NCBI RefSeq assembly: GCF_029784155.1
Contig: NC_073691.1
Span: 51,876,490-51,940,489 of the forward strand
From: Uranotaenia lowii
Lineage: Eukaryota > Arthropoda > Insecta > Diptera > Culicidae
Direction of reading: 5' to 3'
Length of the DNA: 64,000 nt
The notes under the pieces were generated by a model. That model did not search any database, was not told where the DNA came from, and saw only the letters and a program-made list of their open reading frames with translations. How positions within the stretch are numbered: the first letter of the stretch is position 1; each line of letters opens with the position of its first letter. The position numbers and the translations under genes were made by a program. Below, piece after piece: positions 22,743 through 33,570 of this stretch.

Positions 22743-23587
22743 CAATGGGAAAAAAGTGTGCAAACCGCGAGGAAAGACAATACCTTTCATCCTACACGAA
22801 CCAAATCTTTTAAAATATAATTTGTAAACCGTCCAGAAAAACACTGATTTGAACTTGATAATTTTGAACAAAAATTCACATGTCTTGTGTGTTTTTTCCG
22901 TGGAATTAAGTGAAGAAGGCTGTAAGAGCTACCACACGCTTCGGAAAATTGAGCTATGGCTGTTTTTACTCTCGATTCCCCTATAGATATTTATCATTTT
23001 TTAAGAAAAAAGTAGGTTTAGACTTGAAAATGTTGAATCAAATGACCGCACGCTTCCTAAAATGGAGTTTTGGCTTAAATATTTGAAAAATGTTACAGAA
23101 CTTAGAGTAAAATCAGCCATAACTCCATTTACCGAAACATGCGTGGGCTCAATTTGCCTTCATTCGATTCCTCGAAAAAATCCACACAAGATCAGTCTCA
23201 TTTGGTTCAATTTTTCAAGTCCGAACATGCTTTTTATCATATACATATATTAAAAATGTAGGGAAATTGAGGGTAAAATCAGCTATAACTTCATTTTACG
23301 AAGCTCAGATAGCTTTCACTCGATTCCTCAAAAAAAAAAAAACACACACACATTTTAGTTCAAAATTTTCAAGTCCAAATCAGTGTTTTTCTGTCTTGTT
23401 TACAAAATATAGGGGAATTAGGGGTTAAAAAGGGACTATATCTCCGGTCGTAAGCTCGTGCGGCATCTGAAACAATGTCCAATCGAATTTCCGGATAGAA
23501 TAAAGGAAAGTAAATTTTCACAGATGTGGTTCGTGTAGTAGGGAAGATATGCAATTTCTTCGCGGTTTATACACTTTTTCCCCATTG
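22743..23587. mobile_element. foldback element, CAATGGG ends
   Basis: The ends CAATGGGAAAAAAGTGT and, inverted, CAATGGGGAAAAAGTGT continue into AAACCGCGA and CTACACGAACCA, so the inverted arms are close to 90 bases. Inside is a block with 'ATCAGCCATAACTCCATTTTA' type words, once inverted (about 22830-23000) and twice direct (23090-23230 and 23270-23400). Non-coding. Confidence 0.7.
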
Positions 23588-24241
23588 TGCATTATTGGTA
23601 TTTTAGATTATTTTCTGTCTTCTGATTATTTTTTCATTCTTTGACATTTTCATTGATTTTACTCCTTTTGGAGGTACTTTATTCTATTTTTGTATCATAA
23701 TTTTTTTAATTGTTGTTAAATATGAACTACATTTAAGGAAATAAAAACATATTTTTGAGGTTTTTTTTTATTATACTGAACCACTAAATACGGATATTCT
23801 CAGAAATTGTTGTACCAGAAATCCTATCAAAATTGAGTGAAATCTGCATTTGAAATACCAATTTAGAAGTTTTGGGTTCACTCTGGAGATTATAAGGTTT
23901 TCCACATTGATGATTTAAAATCTTGCCATTGATTTCTCAGAAAACACAAATAATTTTGGCATTCGTGAAAACTACAGAAATTCTTAGGTTTATTTTTTTC
24001 TGTTAAATAAAATTTGAAAAAAAAATTGGGAAAATATTGTTTGCATTAACTTTCAATAAGTTTTATTCAAATTTTGAACAAGGGTATTTTAAAGTTTTAA
24101 ACTTATGAGTTTTTCAGATGTTCAAATGTACAAATCCAACAAAAGAATGCTTCAAATAATCGTAAGCTCCTCCGTAAACTTATAAACTTATTAACTGTTT
24201 TTTTAGTTTAAAAGTTATTTCGTTCACGACCATTAACCATT

Positions 24242-24413
24242 TTGTTCGGTGATGTTTTTAAAAAAAATATGCTCGTTTTACGTTTCAGTCTACTTTTATT
24301 CGGCCATCCTCAGAAAAAAAAAGCGGAAAAATGCCATTATCCTGAAGATGGTCTAAAAAAAGTAGGCTGAAACGTAAAACTAGCAAATTTTTTAAAAACA
24401 TCACCGAACAAAA
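24242..24413. repeat. inverted repeat with ACGTTTCAG/CTGAAACGT core
   Basis: The left arm 24242-24312 (TTGTTCGGTGATGTTTTTAA, then TTTTACGTTTCAG) pairs with the right arm 24337-24413. The loop is about 25 bases. The CCTGAAGATGG...CTGAAACGT arrangement is also present in the foldback at 28058-28565. Confidence 0.7.
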
Positions 24414-24450
24414 CAAATACACCCCGAAAAATTAAAAAAATTACAGATTT

Positions 24451-24558
24451 CGTTATTTTTTTCGTAAATTTATTTTTGGCATATCGGTGAAAATGTATAT
24501 TTTTTCTCCCAGAATACACATTTTCACCGATATGCCGAAAATAAATTTACAAAAATAA
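24451..24558. repeat. strong palindrome, about 45-bp arms
   Basis: The left arm (TTTGGCATATCGGTGAAAATGTAT to 24498) and the right arm from 24514 (ATACACATTTTCACCGATATG) are nearly perfect complements. They are separated by about 15 bases rich in T. It could be a foldback MITE or a recent inverted duplication. It directly follows the inverted repeat at 24242-24413. Confidence 0.75.
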
Positions 24559-25347
24559 ATCATTAACTTATCTTAAAAATCATAATAATAGGCGATTTTT
24601 TTCGGAAGAAATTAAATTTTTCTGCAAATCTGAGTACTCTAAATTTTGTTGAACGTTTTCGAAAATATCTTCTCATTTTGGATATTTTTTATAGGTTTGG
24701 TTAAATTGATAAAAATAACAAAAAAAACATCATCTTTTTCATTATGCCGCAACACATTTCATATCATTCTTTTGTCACTCGGAGTTGGAACATTGCGATG
24801 GGGTTGTTAATGAAAAATAATGCAAAAAACTAGTAAATTTGAATAAATTGCACTAAAGCTTTTATGCAATGAAATTGCATCCTACATCATTGCACAAATC
24901 CTATAAATCAAGTAATTTTTTGTCGAAAAATTCAATAAACTCAAGATTACAAAAGGTAATAAAACTTCTATCTTCCTCAAACTGTTTTTCGCTAAACTTA
25001 TCTTTCGGAAACTAAATTTTTCGAAATTTTCATAAGATATTTTAAACTTTACTAACCCCCTCCCCCATCCGAATTTTTTGAAAATTTCGAAGAGGGGTGG
25101 AGGTGACAAAAGTTAAAATTGGTATTTGTTTCGGCCTAACAGTTGTTAAAAAATAATTTCGAAATTTCATAACGAAAATAGCAACAACCCTGTAGAAAGG
25201 TTTTGTTTAAAATACGCTTCACTTCAACGAAGATTTTTTAGGTTTGTATGAAAGAACACAATTGTAGTTACCGTAAATTATTGTATGTGAATTTTTTTTG
25301 GATTGCTTTCAATGAAATGTTATTCTTATACCGTTGACTTGAAGTAA

Positions 25348-25682
25348 GTTTGCCGGATTGCCCGATTTTATCCGGATCTGCCCAAATATTTAGTACCACA
25401 GTTTATGAACTCAAATCTAAGACCTAAATATTTTTTTTTATTTTGGCGGTCAAAAACCAAAATTTATGGACAAGTTTTGTCAAAACAAACGTGAACGATT
25501 TTATGGAAGCTTAAGATATAATCAAAAATCTGCTGATGTGTTTCGATGAAAATATAATGTCATGTTTTTCTTCTTGATTTTTATTCTATAATTTCTGGGT
25601 ATTTACCCGAATTTGCCCGGTTTTAAAATTGAAAATTTTGAAATCAACTGTCCGGTTACGTGCGGGAAAAATTCTGGCAACC
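25348..25682. mobile_element. MITE-like repeat with TTGCCnGATTGCCCG
   Basis: The left edge TTTGCCGGATTGCCCGATTT and the right edge (inverted) GTTGCCAGAATTTTTCCC are imperfect inverted repeats. A related copy lies at 30520-30850, sharing ATTGCC, GATTGC, TTTTATCCGG and a downstream AAATTTGCCCGG word. Non-coding, and ends only approximate. Confidence 0.5.
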
Positions 25683-25799
25683 TTAACTTAGAGCATATTT
25701 AAAACAAACCTATTTTTTTAAATAAACCTTTGGAAAACCTGCATAAAATTGCAAAAAGCCTTTTTGTATTACTTCCTTAAAAAAATCTGTGATTTTTTA

Positions 25800-27000
25800 G
25801 GGTCAACATATCGAAACTTTGAGCGCTTTGAGGCACCCCTAAATCAAGTCCGATTGAGTGGAAAATATGCAAGTTTTTAGGAAAGATTGACAAAATGTAA
25901 AGAATGTATTCAATAAAATGCAACACTTTGTTTTGCGAATAACTTTTAAATGCTTTGATGAAAATAGATTTTTTTTTGTGGATCTGCCTAATAATGCATT
26001 GTTGGCATCTGCAAATTTTTTTTTTTGATCTGTCAAGAGATTTCTGAAATAGCGTCGACTCTAATTTTTGGACGCCACGTACGCCATCTATAAGGAATAC
26101 TTTGTACCGCACTTTTTTTTTTTATCCAAATCGAGGCTATTCTTGATTACATTTTCTGTTTCTCGAAGTTTGAGCCCCAAAAATACTCAAAATTTTATCT
26201 AATTTATGGAAAATTTAGCAGATTGTCGTTTTTCGGTACAATAACCACATATTTGATTTTTTTATCACTGCACTACAGTTTTTTCGTAATAACACGATTC
26301 CAAATAAAAAAAACAGAAGATAAATAGAAGTGCTTTCGAAGGTGTCCGAAATTACAGAAAAATCTGTTATTTCACAGAATTTTGAGCAAATTTTCATCAC
26401 AGAACACAGATTTTTTCAAATATTCACAGATTTCACAGATTTTGTGAAGTTTGAATGGATTTCTATAATTTTTTTTTTGTCAATATAAAATTAGGATTTT
26501 TACATTGAATTAAAAAAGTATGATAAGATAGGTAAATGTTAACTGTAAACTAAAATTGAAAAAAGACCCAATTTATCATGAAGTTTCAATGGAAAAAAAT
26601 TAAAGGAAATAGCACCACAGAAAACCATCACAGAATTTTTGGTTAAAATCACAAAAAGTCATTTTTTTTTCAAAACTACAAATTTTTCGGGAGCCTTGGT
26701 TCTATGTAGAAAAACTGTTGCGTTTGGAAACAGTCTTCTTTGTATATTTAATCATTTATTGTGTCGATCGCTATGTAACACTGACAGATTTGCAGCTTCC
26801 ACAGATTTGCAGCCACCTCACGTAGGTACTAGACATTCAATTTTTATTTATTTTTCCTTGTTTATCTCCGGAACTTCCAGGCGAGCCTTGTCGACGAAAA
26901 GTTCCTGGCTAGAAGCCTGCTAGAAATTACAAAACATTTCCCCGCTAGCGGTCCCAATATTTTGCACACGATTTGACCACGGTATTTTTTTTTTATTGAT
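25800..27000. repeat. dispersed repeat, copy 1 (with an insertion)
   Basis: This stretch aligns in blocks with 31617-32400. One block is around 25907-26110 (ATGCAAnACnTTGTTTTG, then GGACGCCACGTACGCCATCTATAA). The other is around 26715-27000 (TGTATATTTAATCATTTATTGTGTCGAT, TATCTCCGGAAC-TCCAGGCGAG, CCCGCTAGCGGTC-CAATATTTTGC, GATTTGACCAC). Copy 1 carries an extra segment, 26340-26701, not present in copy 2. The family is not identified and no protein is encoded. Divergence between copies is visible at many sites. Confidence 0.65.
26340..26701. mobile_element. MITE of the CAAGGTTGCCG family, inserted in the dispersed repeat
   Basis: The left edge AAGGTGTCCGAAATTACAG and the right edge (inverted) CAAGGCTCCCGAAAAATTTG resemble both ends of the element at 14112-15236. 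The interior repeats its CACAGAAnnnCATCACAGAATTTTTGGTTAAAATCACA words. The segment is missing from the homologous position near 32000, which supports insertion. Confidence 0.6.
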
Positions 27001-27032
27001 AGGCCTGTTTATTTTCAGCTGACAATTAAGAC

Positions 27033-27215
27033 AGAGTACGTCTCGGTGGTCGAGTGGTTAGCGTGGTAAGACGGTAATCGCTGGTCCACTGATGGCATGG
27101 GTTCGATTCCCATCTCGGTACTGGGTGTTAAATGTGTTAATCTTAAGTTTTTCACGTCATTTATTCAGTCTGTAAAGCCTAAATCGGCTAAGACGGTGTA
27201 TGTCTTTTTTTTTTT
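27033..27215 (+). mobile_element. tRNA-derived SINE, full-length copy
   Basis: It starts with a tRNA-like head, TCTCGGTGGTCGAGTGGTTA (A box), followed by the B box GGGTTCGATTCCCATC about 50 bases on. A tRNA-unrelated body ends in AAGCCTAAATCGGCTAAGAC, and an 11-base T run closes it. A truncated sister lies at 15481-15610. It could be transcribed by Pol III. No clear target duplication was found. Confidence 0.75.
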
Positions 27216-28057
27216 AAATTGACTTTCTTTACCACTTTTTCATTCGAAATTTCTGAATTATGCTTGATTGACCCTTTAACATTCCTTACCTTCATAGAAT
27301 CAATCATCTGAACTTTTATTTTACTTTTATTTAAATTTTAGCTCACTGTTAGATCCGTATTTAGTCTTTGAACTATTTGCCATAAGAACTCTAATAAAAT
27401 AGTCAATTTAAAGCTGTTTTGGAGTCTCCTACTGGGACTCTCCTGGATTTTTCACGATCTTGTCATTTAATGTAAGTCAATTAACTTCTGTATTGAACGC
27501 TAGCTCAAAAACTACTTGACAGATCGTCCCAAAGTTTTGTACATTTTAAAATAAAATTGCTAGGTGGCTTCACTGAAAGTTTTACCAGTTTTCAAAGTTA
27601 TTTACAAAACAAAGTATTTCATTTTTTTTTCAATACAATTGTTATGTTTTTCAAATTCGAATGCGAAATTTTTCCCATTGTTCTTGTCTCTGATACTAGA
27701 TTGTTGTCTGATACTAGAATCCTTGGCAAAATACTATTTAAAATTGCTTTGAAATTGAAGATGGATCCCCATGAGTGCAGTCAATTTGATCGAATGATGT
27801 TGTTTTAAAATAATATTTTAAAGCCAATCAGTCCACCAAATCTGCCATTAGATTCGTTTTCAGGATAATAAATACAAAATCTAATTTTACAGAGTATATG
27901 CACTTAAAAACTGATTCCCTGATTTGAACTTACAAAAACGAAAAACAACCCAAAAATCTTTTAATTCGCTCTTAATAAAATCATCATCATCTGAAAAAAT
28001 AGAAATTTTTCAGTGGCTCATATAATAATCACTGTAACAGTCTAAAATTCTAAACAA
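27216..28057. other. non-coding; part of the dispersed repeat near 27400-27600
   Basis: The 27410-27530 piece (GGAGTCTCCTACTGGGACTCTCCTGGA, then CTTCTGTATTGAACG) resembles 32790-32900 (GAGTCTCCAACAGGAGCGTTCCTGA, then CTTCTGTATTGAACG). It probably extends the dispersed repeat family. Otherwise nothing is recognised. Confidence 0.4.
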
Positions 28058-28565
28058 CGATGCGATTGTTATTCGTCAGTTCTGTCAATAAATTTCGAAA
28101 ACGATTTTTCGATCATTTCGACGCTTCGATGCTGTTTAGCATCATCTTCAGGGAATTAATCGGATCGTATCACTTGAAATTTGAATGCTTATGTGAAGCT
28201 CATTGTCCATTATTTTGCCCTATTTCCTTCTTGTCTTTTGTGTCGCAGTTTAAATTTTTAAAATTCTTACGATCAACAAAGTCTGACCGAAAAAGTATAA
28301 TTTTTAAAATGGCTTGGCAGCCATTTTTGAAATTATACCGCTTCGATCAGACGTTGTTGATCTTAAGAATTTTAAAAATTTAAGCTTTACACACAAAAAA
28401 CAATAGGGAAAAAATGCAAAATAGTGGACAATAAGCTTCACATAGGCATTCAAATTTTAGGTGATCCGATTAATTCCTTGAAGATGATGCTAAACAACAT
28501 CGAAACGTCGGAATAATCAATAAATCGTTTTCAAAGTTTATTGACTGAACTGCCGAATAACAATC
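28058..28565. repeat. foldback repeat, arms about 230 bp
   Basis: The left arm GATGCGATTGTTATTCG, then CGATGCTGTTTAGCATCATC and GGAATTAATCGGATC, is matched by an inverted right arm ending CGAATAACAATCGTATC at about 28568. The centre near 28310 carries complementary GCTTGGCAGCCA words. The CGACG...GCATCATCTTCAGG / CTGAAGATGATGC...AAACGTCGG arrangement recalls motifs seen in many Penelope-like and foldback repeats, but no coding part is present. Confidence 0.7.
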
Positions 28566-28849
28566 GTATCAAATTATCCAGTAAACCTCTCCTTAATTCC
28601 ACTCTAAACAACTTTTTCAAAACGTTTAAGTTTTTTTTATAAATGAGTAAATACACTCAGATTTACCATAATAGTTCTATACAGCTCTAGTAAATTTTAC
28701 GTGGATTTTCGTTTTTTCATTTTTGAGCGATGACTAATAACATTTTTTTCATTGATGTTACAAACCGGGGAAACCAGCATGAAATGGAAATTCCCTAATG
28801 AGGAAATTTTAAACTGGCTAAATTTGCCCCCCTCCCCCCATTTATAACT

Positions 28850-29474
28850 TCTTTTCCCGCGCCCCTGATCCGGGAAAAATCTGTCGATGCTCTCGGATAG
28901 GCTTCCGAAACGCATCCGCGCCGCGGCCGTGGTCTCGACAATCCGACCAAACTCCCTTATGGTTGTTGTACCTTCTGCTGTAGCATCCATCCACCTTCTC
29001 TGGCCGCGACGCCACCGCCACTTGTCGTCGACAGTAAAAAAAAAACAGACGCCAACAACTTTGCAGCTCAACCTGGTCTCGGTTGGCCACTCGGCTGCCA
29101 GTTTGATTCCGCATCTACGATCGGCTAGTCGAGCTCTTCAGGTCTTGTTGTTGCGCCGCTGAGATTTACGATTCTCACGGTCGCCTTGCAAACGTCTCGT
29201 CGCCGACGGCGTCGTTTTTGTGTTATCGTCCGTCCGCGCGTCCGCGGGTTTGGCGTCGCGAGTTGACGCGTGCTAGCGGATTTTTTCGTCTTGCGTTTTG
29301 CGCGTGACGGATCTATTGATCGCCCAAAATCCTTACGTGATTGATCTTTTATTCCGGGTGATCACTGTGTCGGCGTTGCTTGCTACTGCAAGTGTCACTA
29401 AACCGGCTTAGGTCTTGAAATCGGCTCCATTGGCGACGCGGGTGATTTACTAAATCACATTTTCCCTTCTGCAG
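28850..29474 (+). promoter_or_regulatory. CpG-rich block, possible host promoter
   Basis: The block stands out from its AT-rich flanks by many CpG steps (GCGTCCGCGGG, TCGCGAGTTGACGCG, GACGGCGTCG near 29200-29280). It shares no repeat words with the rest of the window and has no open frame of recognised family. Such a profile in insect DNA is often a promoter and 5' UTR. It ends in TTTTCCCTTCTGCAG, a good splice-acceptor sequence, at about 29474. Strand is inferred only from that splice signal and the later donor. Frames at 28697-29162 on both strands are not convincing genes. Confidence 0.3.
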
Positions 29475-30280
29475 AGACCACCAGCTGCCCGGATCAGATT
29501 GTTACGCAAAAATCGAGAAAGTGTTCGCCGATGATTGGAGTTTAAATTAGGCAGGAATTGTTTCTGCTGGGCTGCCGTTTTTCCCCCCGGATTTTAAATC
29601 GACAGTCACTGACCGTCGTCGTGAGTGAGCTCCGTTTGTGGGCATTAGCATTCATAATTGGTACCGGGGTACTTACTTCGTGGCCGGGGAATGGCAAGTG
29701 TTTATTTACCTATTAGTGATCAAGTGGCGACCGAAGGTCGTGAGTGTTTGATCAAGTGCAACTTTCGAAAAGGGAAAAAAATCGTGAATGAAAACCTTTC
29801 AATCCAAACCAAAGTGATTTATGCAAGTGAGAAACGTTAAAACGAAAAACCTGCCTTCGGAAAGGATCCAGTAGAGAAAAATTAATTTTAATTGAGACGA
29901 CAAATTGCAAAACCTACCCGTTTTAGGTAAAACTGCACTAATTGTGTTCGTGCTAAAGTTAATGATGACAGTTTTGAAAACCGCTGTCGAAACCCATGTG
30001 ATCATGTTGGTGAAGGTTCAATTTATGAAGCTGTCCGTGGTTCAGAATTAAATTATCCGTTGACAAATTGTGCTGTTTAAAGGTGGATTTTTTTTTTGTG
30101 CCGGCTTAAGCTCTCGTCGTCGGTCATCGATTGTAATGTTTCCGAGAGCAATTTACCAGTCAAAGGAATGCAGTCTAAGGAATTTTAGTGATTTCCACCA
30201 CTAGACGTTGCTGTTGTTTGTGGTAAAAGTAATAACATTGTGGGGTATGTCAAGTGTTTTTTCACTACGGGAAAACAGAT
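29475..30280 (+). other. possible non-coding 5' exon of a host gene
   Basis: The stretch between an acceptor-like TTCTGCAG/A (29474) and a donor-like ACAGATAAG/GTAAAAA (30281) has the look of an insect 5' untranslated exon. It contains GTGATTTATGCAAGTGAG, AAAGTGATTT and GTGAATGAAAACC words and many short upstream ATGs. No long frame is present, so the coding start would lie further right, outside the window or beyond a long intron. This is an inference from signals only. Confidence 0.25.
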
Positions 30281-30519
30281 AAGGTAAAAATTATTTTTTT
30301 CTATCTTTGAATCGGTTGGATTTGTTGGTCGTTGCGGTACGTTAGGATTGGTTATTCAAATCAAAGAGGAAGAAAAACGTAAAATTCGCGATGGAAAACT
30401 CTTATCACTTTCTCAAATTTGCAAAATCAATTTTCTACAACATCTTTTTAATAATTCGAAATGATAATAAAAGAAAAAAAAAGAATGAAATTAAATTTAA
30501 GATAGATCAGATAGAATAA

Positions 30520-30850
30520 GATTGCCAGATTGCTCGGTTTTATCCGGGTTTGCCGGATGCCCGGATTTCATTGGGAAACCCCGGATTTTGCCCGGGTTTA
30601 TTCTCATTCTCATCCTTAAATCAAACTTTAAAAGACAAATTTTGTTGTAAATTTAGTTTATTTAAACGTCCAAAACGAAATTTTTGGGGCAAGTTTCATA
30701 AAAATAATCATGAAAGGGTTTTTTAAAGCCTATAATACGATTTAAAATTGATGATAAATTTTGTAGAATTTTTTTTTACAACTTTTGTTGATGAGTTATT
30801 CGTAGGTTTTGACCAAATTTGCCCGGATATTGCCTGGATTTTGGTCGATT
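30520..30850. mobile_element. MITE-like repeat, relative of 25348-25682
   Basis: It begins AGATTGCCAGATTGCTCGG, then TTTATCCGGGTTTGCC, and shares a 3' AAATTTGCCCGGAT word with the copy at 25348-25682. Non-coding. The right end is not defined. Confidence 0.45.
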
Positions 30851-31616
30851 ATTTTCAAATTAATTGCACTGATTTTTTCGATAAAAATAATTGCGCAAAA
30901 TTAAAGTCGCTGTTTATTTTTTTTTATTTTACCATTTCGTTTTTCATGGTTGTGCTCTACGCTGATTAAATATATTAAAACGTTAACTTTTGAGGCTTTT
31001 AACTTTAGGGATGATTTATTCCGAATAAGTGACATCAATCAAAAACATCGTTTTATACCTGATTGGCTTATTAAAAACATTTACAAATACATGAATCCAA
31101 ATCTGAATGGTGCGTCAAATAAACGATATTGGAATTTATTACCCGCATAAAACCAACTATCAGCTATTTATTCTTAAACTTAAACTCGTTTTTTAAAGAT
31201 CATCTCATGTTGTAAAACTCTTGTAGATTTTCTAAATAGATTTATTTAACGCCTCTTAAAAATGTCCAAGGTGCAAATGGTTTACAGTTGTGTGATTCCG
31301 TTTGTTACTTGATCAGTTTCTTTTTCCAGTATCCAGAAAATCAGAAGAGGATTTTTTTTTCTTTTTTTTTTTGTTTCCAGCCCATGCGTGATAACATTTC
31401 TAGAATGTTCATCATTTGAAAACTGTTTCATGTTGATTTATATATTTCTAAATTTTCAAGTTAATAAGTTTGGATATGTAAAGTGGTTTTGAAATTGAGG
31501 TCTTTAAAAAACTGTTATGAAATACTCAATCTTTATTTTAATGTACCTTTTTAATCGGGTTATTCAATAATTCGCTCATTCCTTACATCATCTATATATC
31601 CACAACATATAAGAAG
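30851..31616. other. non-coding, no recognised gene
   Basis: AT-rich DNA with poly-T runs and no recognised motif or repeat. Confidence 0.4.
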
Positions 31617-32400
31617 TGTATTCGAAAAAAATGCAATACGTTGTTTTGTGGATAACTTATGAAAGCATGGATGAATATTGATTAAATTTTCAGTGAAGCT
31701 ACTTTGTTATGTAATGTTTACAAGTTTGAATTCTGGTAACGTTCAGTCAAGTGGTTTCTAAGAAAGCGTCGAATGAAGAAGTTCATCGCCTTTCACTTTT
31801 GGGCGCCCTTTGCGCCATCTATAATCCATCCTATGAATTACCTTTTTTTTCCAAATTTAGGCTTTTTATAACTTTTTTTGTTTTTTGAAGCTCGACTTTC
31901 AAAACTACTCCAAACTTTTAATTTGATCAAAGTTATGACAATTTTAGTAGATTTTACTCCTTCGAGACAAAAACAACATATTTGACTTTCAATCACTTCA
32001 CTTCTGTTTTCGAATAACTGCACCATTCTAGATCCAACCAAAAAATAGTATCAACTTTGTAAGATCTATGGAAATGTTATCCAGGGAAGAAGGTCGTATT
32101 TGGAGACAATCTTATTTGTATATTTAGTCATTCATTGTGTCGATAGTTATGTAACACTGATTGATTTGCAGCTTTCACAGATCGTCAGCCACCTCAAGTG
32201 CTATACATCAAGTTTTATAATTTTTTTCTTTGTTCATCTCCGGAACATCCAGGCGAGACTTGTCAACGAAAAGTTTCTGGTTGGAAACCTACGAGGTGCC
32301 GCTAAAGAGTTTGTTTTGCTGTCCTTTACGTAATTTTTCAAAATATCTCCCTGCTAGCGGTTTCAATATTTTGCGCACGATTTGACCACCGTTTTTTGTT
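31617..32400. repeat. dispersed repeat, copy 2
   Basis: It is homologous to 25800-27000 without the inserted MITE, from AAAAATGCAATACGTTGTTTTG through GGGCGCCCTTTGCGCCATC to GCGCACGATTTGACCACC. The two copies serve as mutual references for the insertion in copy 1. Short frames (31838-32041 minus, 32100-32333 plus) fall inside it and are not genes. Confidence 0.65.
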
Positions 32401-32439
32401 TGTTTTTTTTATTAAAAGGAAAACAAACACACACAGGAT

Positions 32440-32650
32440 CTTAATGAAACTTGATGTTTCCTCGAAGAGATTCCTTTTTACTTAACTCTAAGCGTACAAC
32501 TTTCGAGGATGGCTAGCATCTTACAAATGCTAAAACCACCAACCCACAGAACGTGTACTATGTATGCCGTGACCGAGATTCGATCTCACGACCGTTAGCT
32601 TAGAAGACTTGAAGGCTATCCTCTACGCCACGTTTCTACGGCGGGTAGCT
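32440..32650 (-). mobile_element. tRNA-derived SINE
   Basis: On the minus strand, a tRNA-like head GGCGTAGAGGATAGCCTTCAAG (A-box region) is followed by the B-box-like GTGAGATCGAATCTCGGTCAC (32558-32600 region). The body then contains ATTTGTAAGATGCTAGCCATC. It is a family different from the SINE at 27033-27215. Ends are approximate. Confidence 0.6.
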
Positions 32651-32919
32651 TGTTTTCCTCGCAGGAACGAAGTCAGCCGTCAACTAGATGAATTATTAAC
32701 GAAGTCAAGTGAAAATAAGACCGAATTAGCACACTTTTATATCCTCTAGGACTTCTTGAACGATTTTCATTGAAATTTTAGTCGTATAGTTGATTTCCAG
32801 CTGATTTTGAGTCTCCAACAGGAGCGTTCCTGAATTTTACGTGACCCTGAACAAATAATTTATCATATGACCTTCTGTATTGAACGATGTATAGCATTTT
32901 TTTCGAATAAAATCCTTAG

Positions 32920-33570
32920 ATATATATAAAAATCGGCCTGTTTCCTATAGACTCAAGAAATACTGAACCGATTTGCGTGAAACTTGATAGGTGGAGATTT
33001 TGGAGGCCGTGAAAGGTTCCTATTATAATTTGAGACCCCTTCTCCTCTCTGTAAAGGGGGAGGGGGTCTCACAAACGAAAGAAACATGTTTGAATATCTC
33101 GAGAACTTATCAAGCAAGTGGAACCAAATTTGGCATGTGAGGGTATATGTGTAGGAAGAATATTTTAAGGATGCTCCGTTTTTCCAGTTTGGTGATAGAA
33201 AGGGAAGGGGTGCATACATTTTTTGCACAATTCGAGAAATTATTATTCAAATTTAACGGCAAAAAGTATTTGAGTAACAGAAATTCTGTGATTGGTTAAA
33301 GCTTATTCCTTTTTTCACTGGAACTATAGGCAGGGGGAAGGGGAGCTTCCATACTTTATTTCCATAACTCGAGTGCTGATCGAGGTACAAGAAATATTTC
33401 TATGGTGATTTGGTTCCCCTCACGGGATAGGAAGGAAAGGATAGATGTTTTATAAGTTTGATTTGCATGATTCAAGAGATCATCTAATAAATTGAACCAA
33501 ATTTGATAGGGGAAAGTATAAGGGTTCCAGAATTTATTCTTGGGTTATTTAAAATTGTTCAATTGTTTTA
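32920..33570. repeat. degenerate repeat with 'GGAACCAAATTTGG' blocks
   Basis: A block of the form CTCGAGAnCTnATCnAnnnnATTGAACCAAATTTG recurs near 33095, 33365 and 33470, with G-rich tracts (GGGGGAGGGGG, GGGGGAAGGGGAG) between. The period is roughly 100-270 bases and irregular. It looks like the non-coding body of a dispersed repeat. I could not assign it to a class. Confidence 0.45.

Larger units (their letters stand above)
23588..25347. other. non-coding AT-rich DNA with two palindromes
   Basis: Apart from the two inverted repeats listed below, I see no gene or element in this stretch. The minus-strand frame at 24882-25109 is low-complexity Phe/Lys/Ser-rich translation of AT-rich DNA. Confidence 0.4.

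Noticed and set aside
27033..27130. A functional tRNA gene
   Set aside because: The A and B boxes are present, but the stems do not close into a cloverleaf. The same body and tail occur at 15481-15610, so it is a SINE.
28697..29162. Overlapping frames of 124, 90 and 91 codons in the CpG-rich block
   Set aside because: High GC lowers stop frequency on both strands. None shows a domain. A promoter or 5' UTR explains the composition better.
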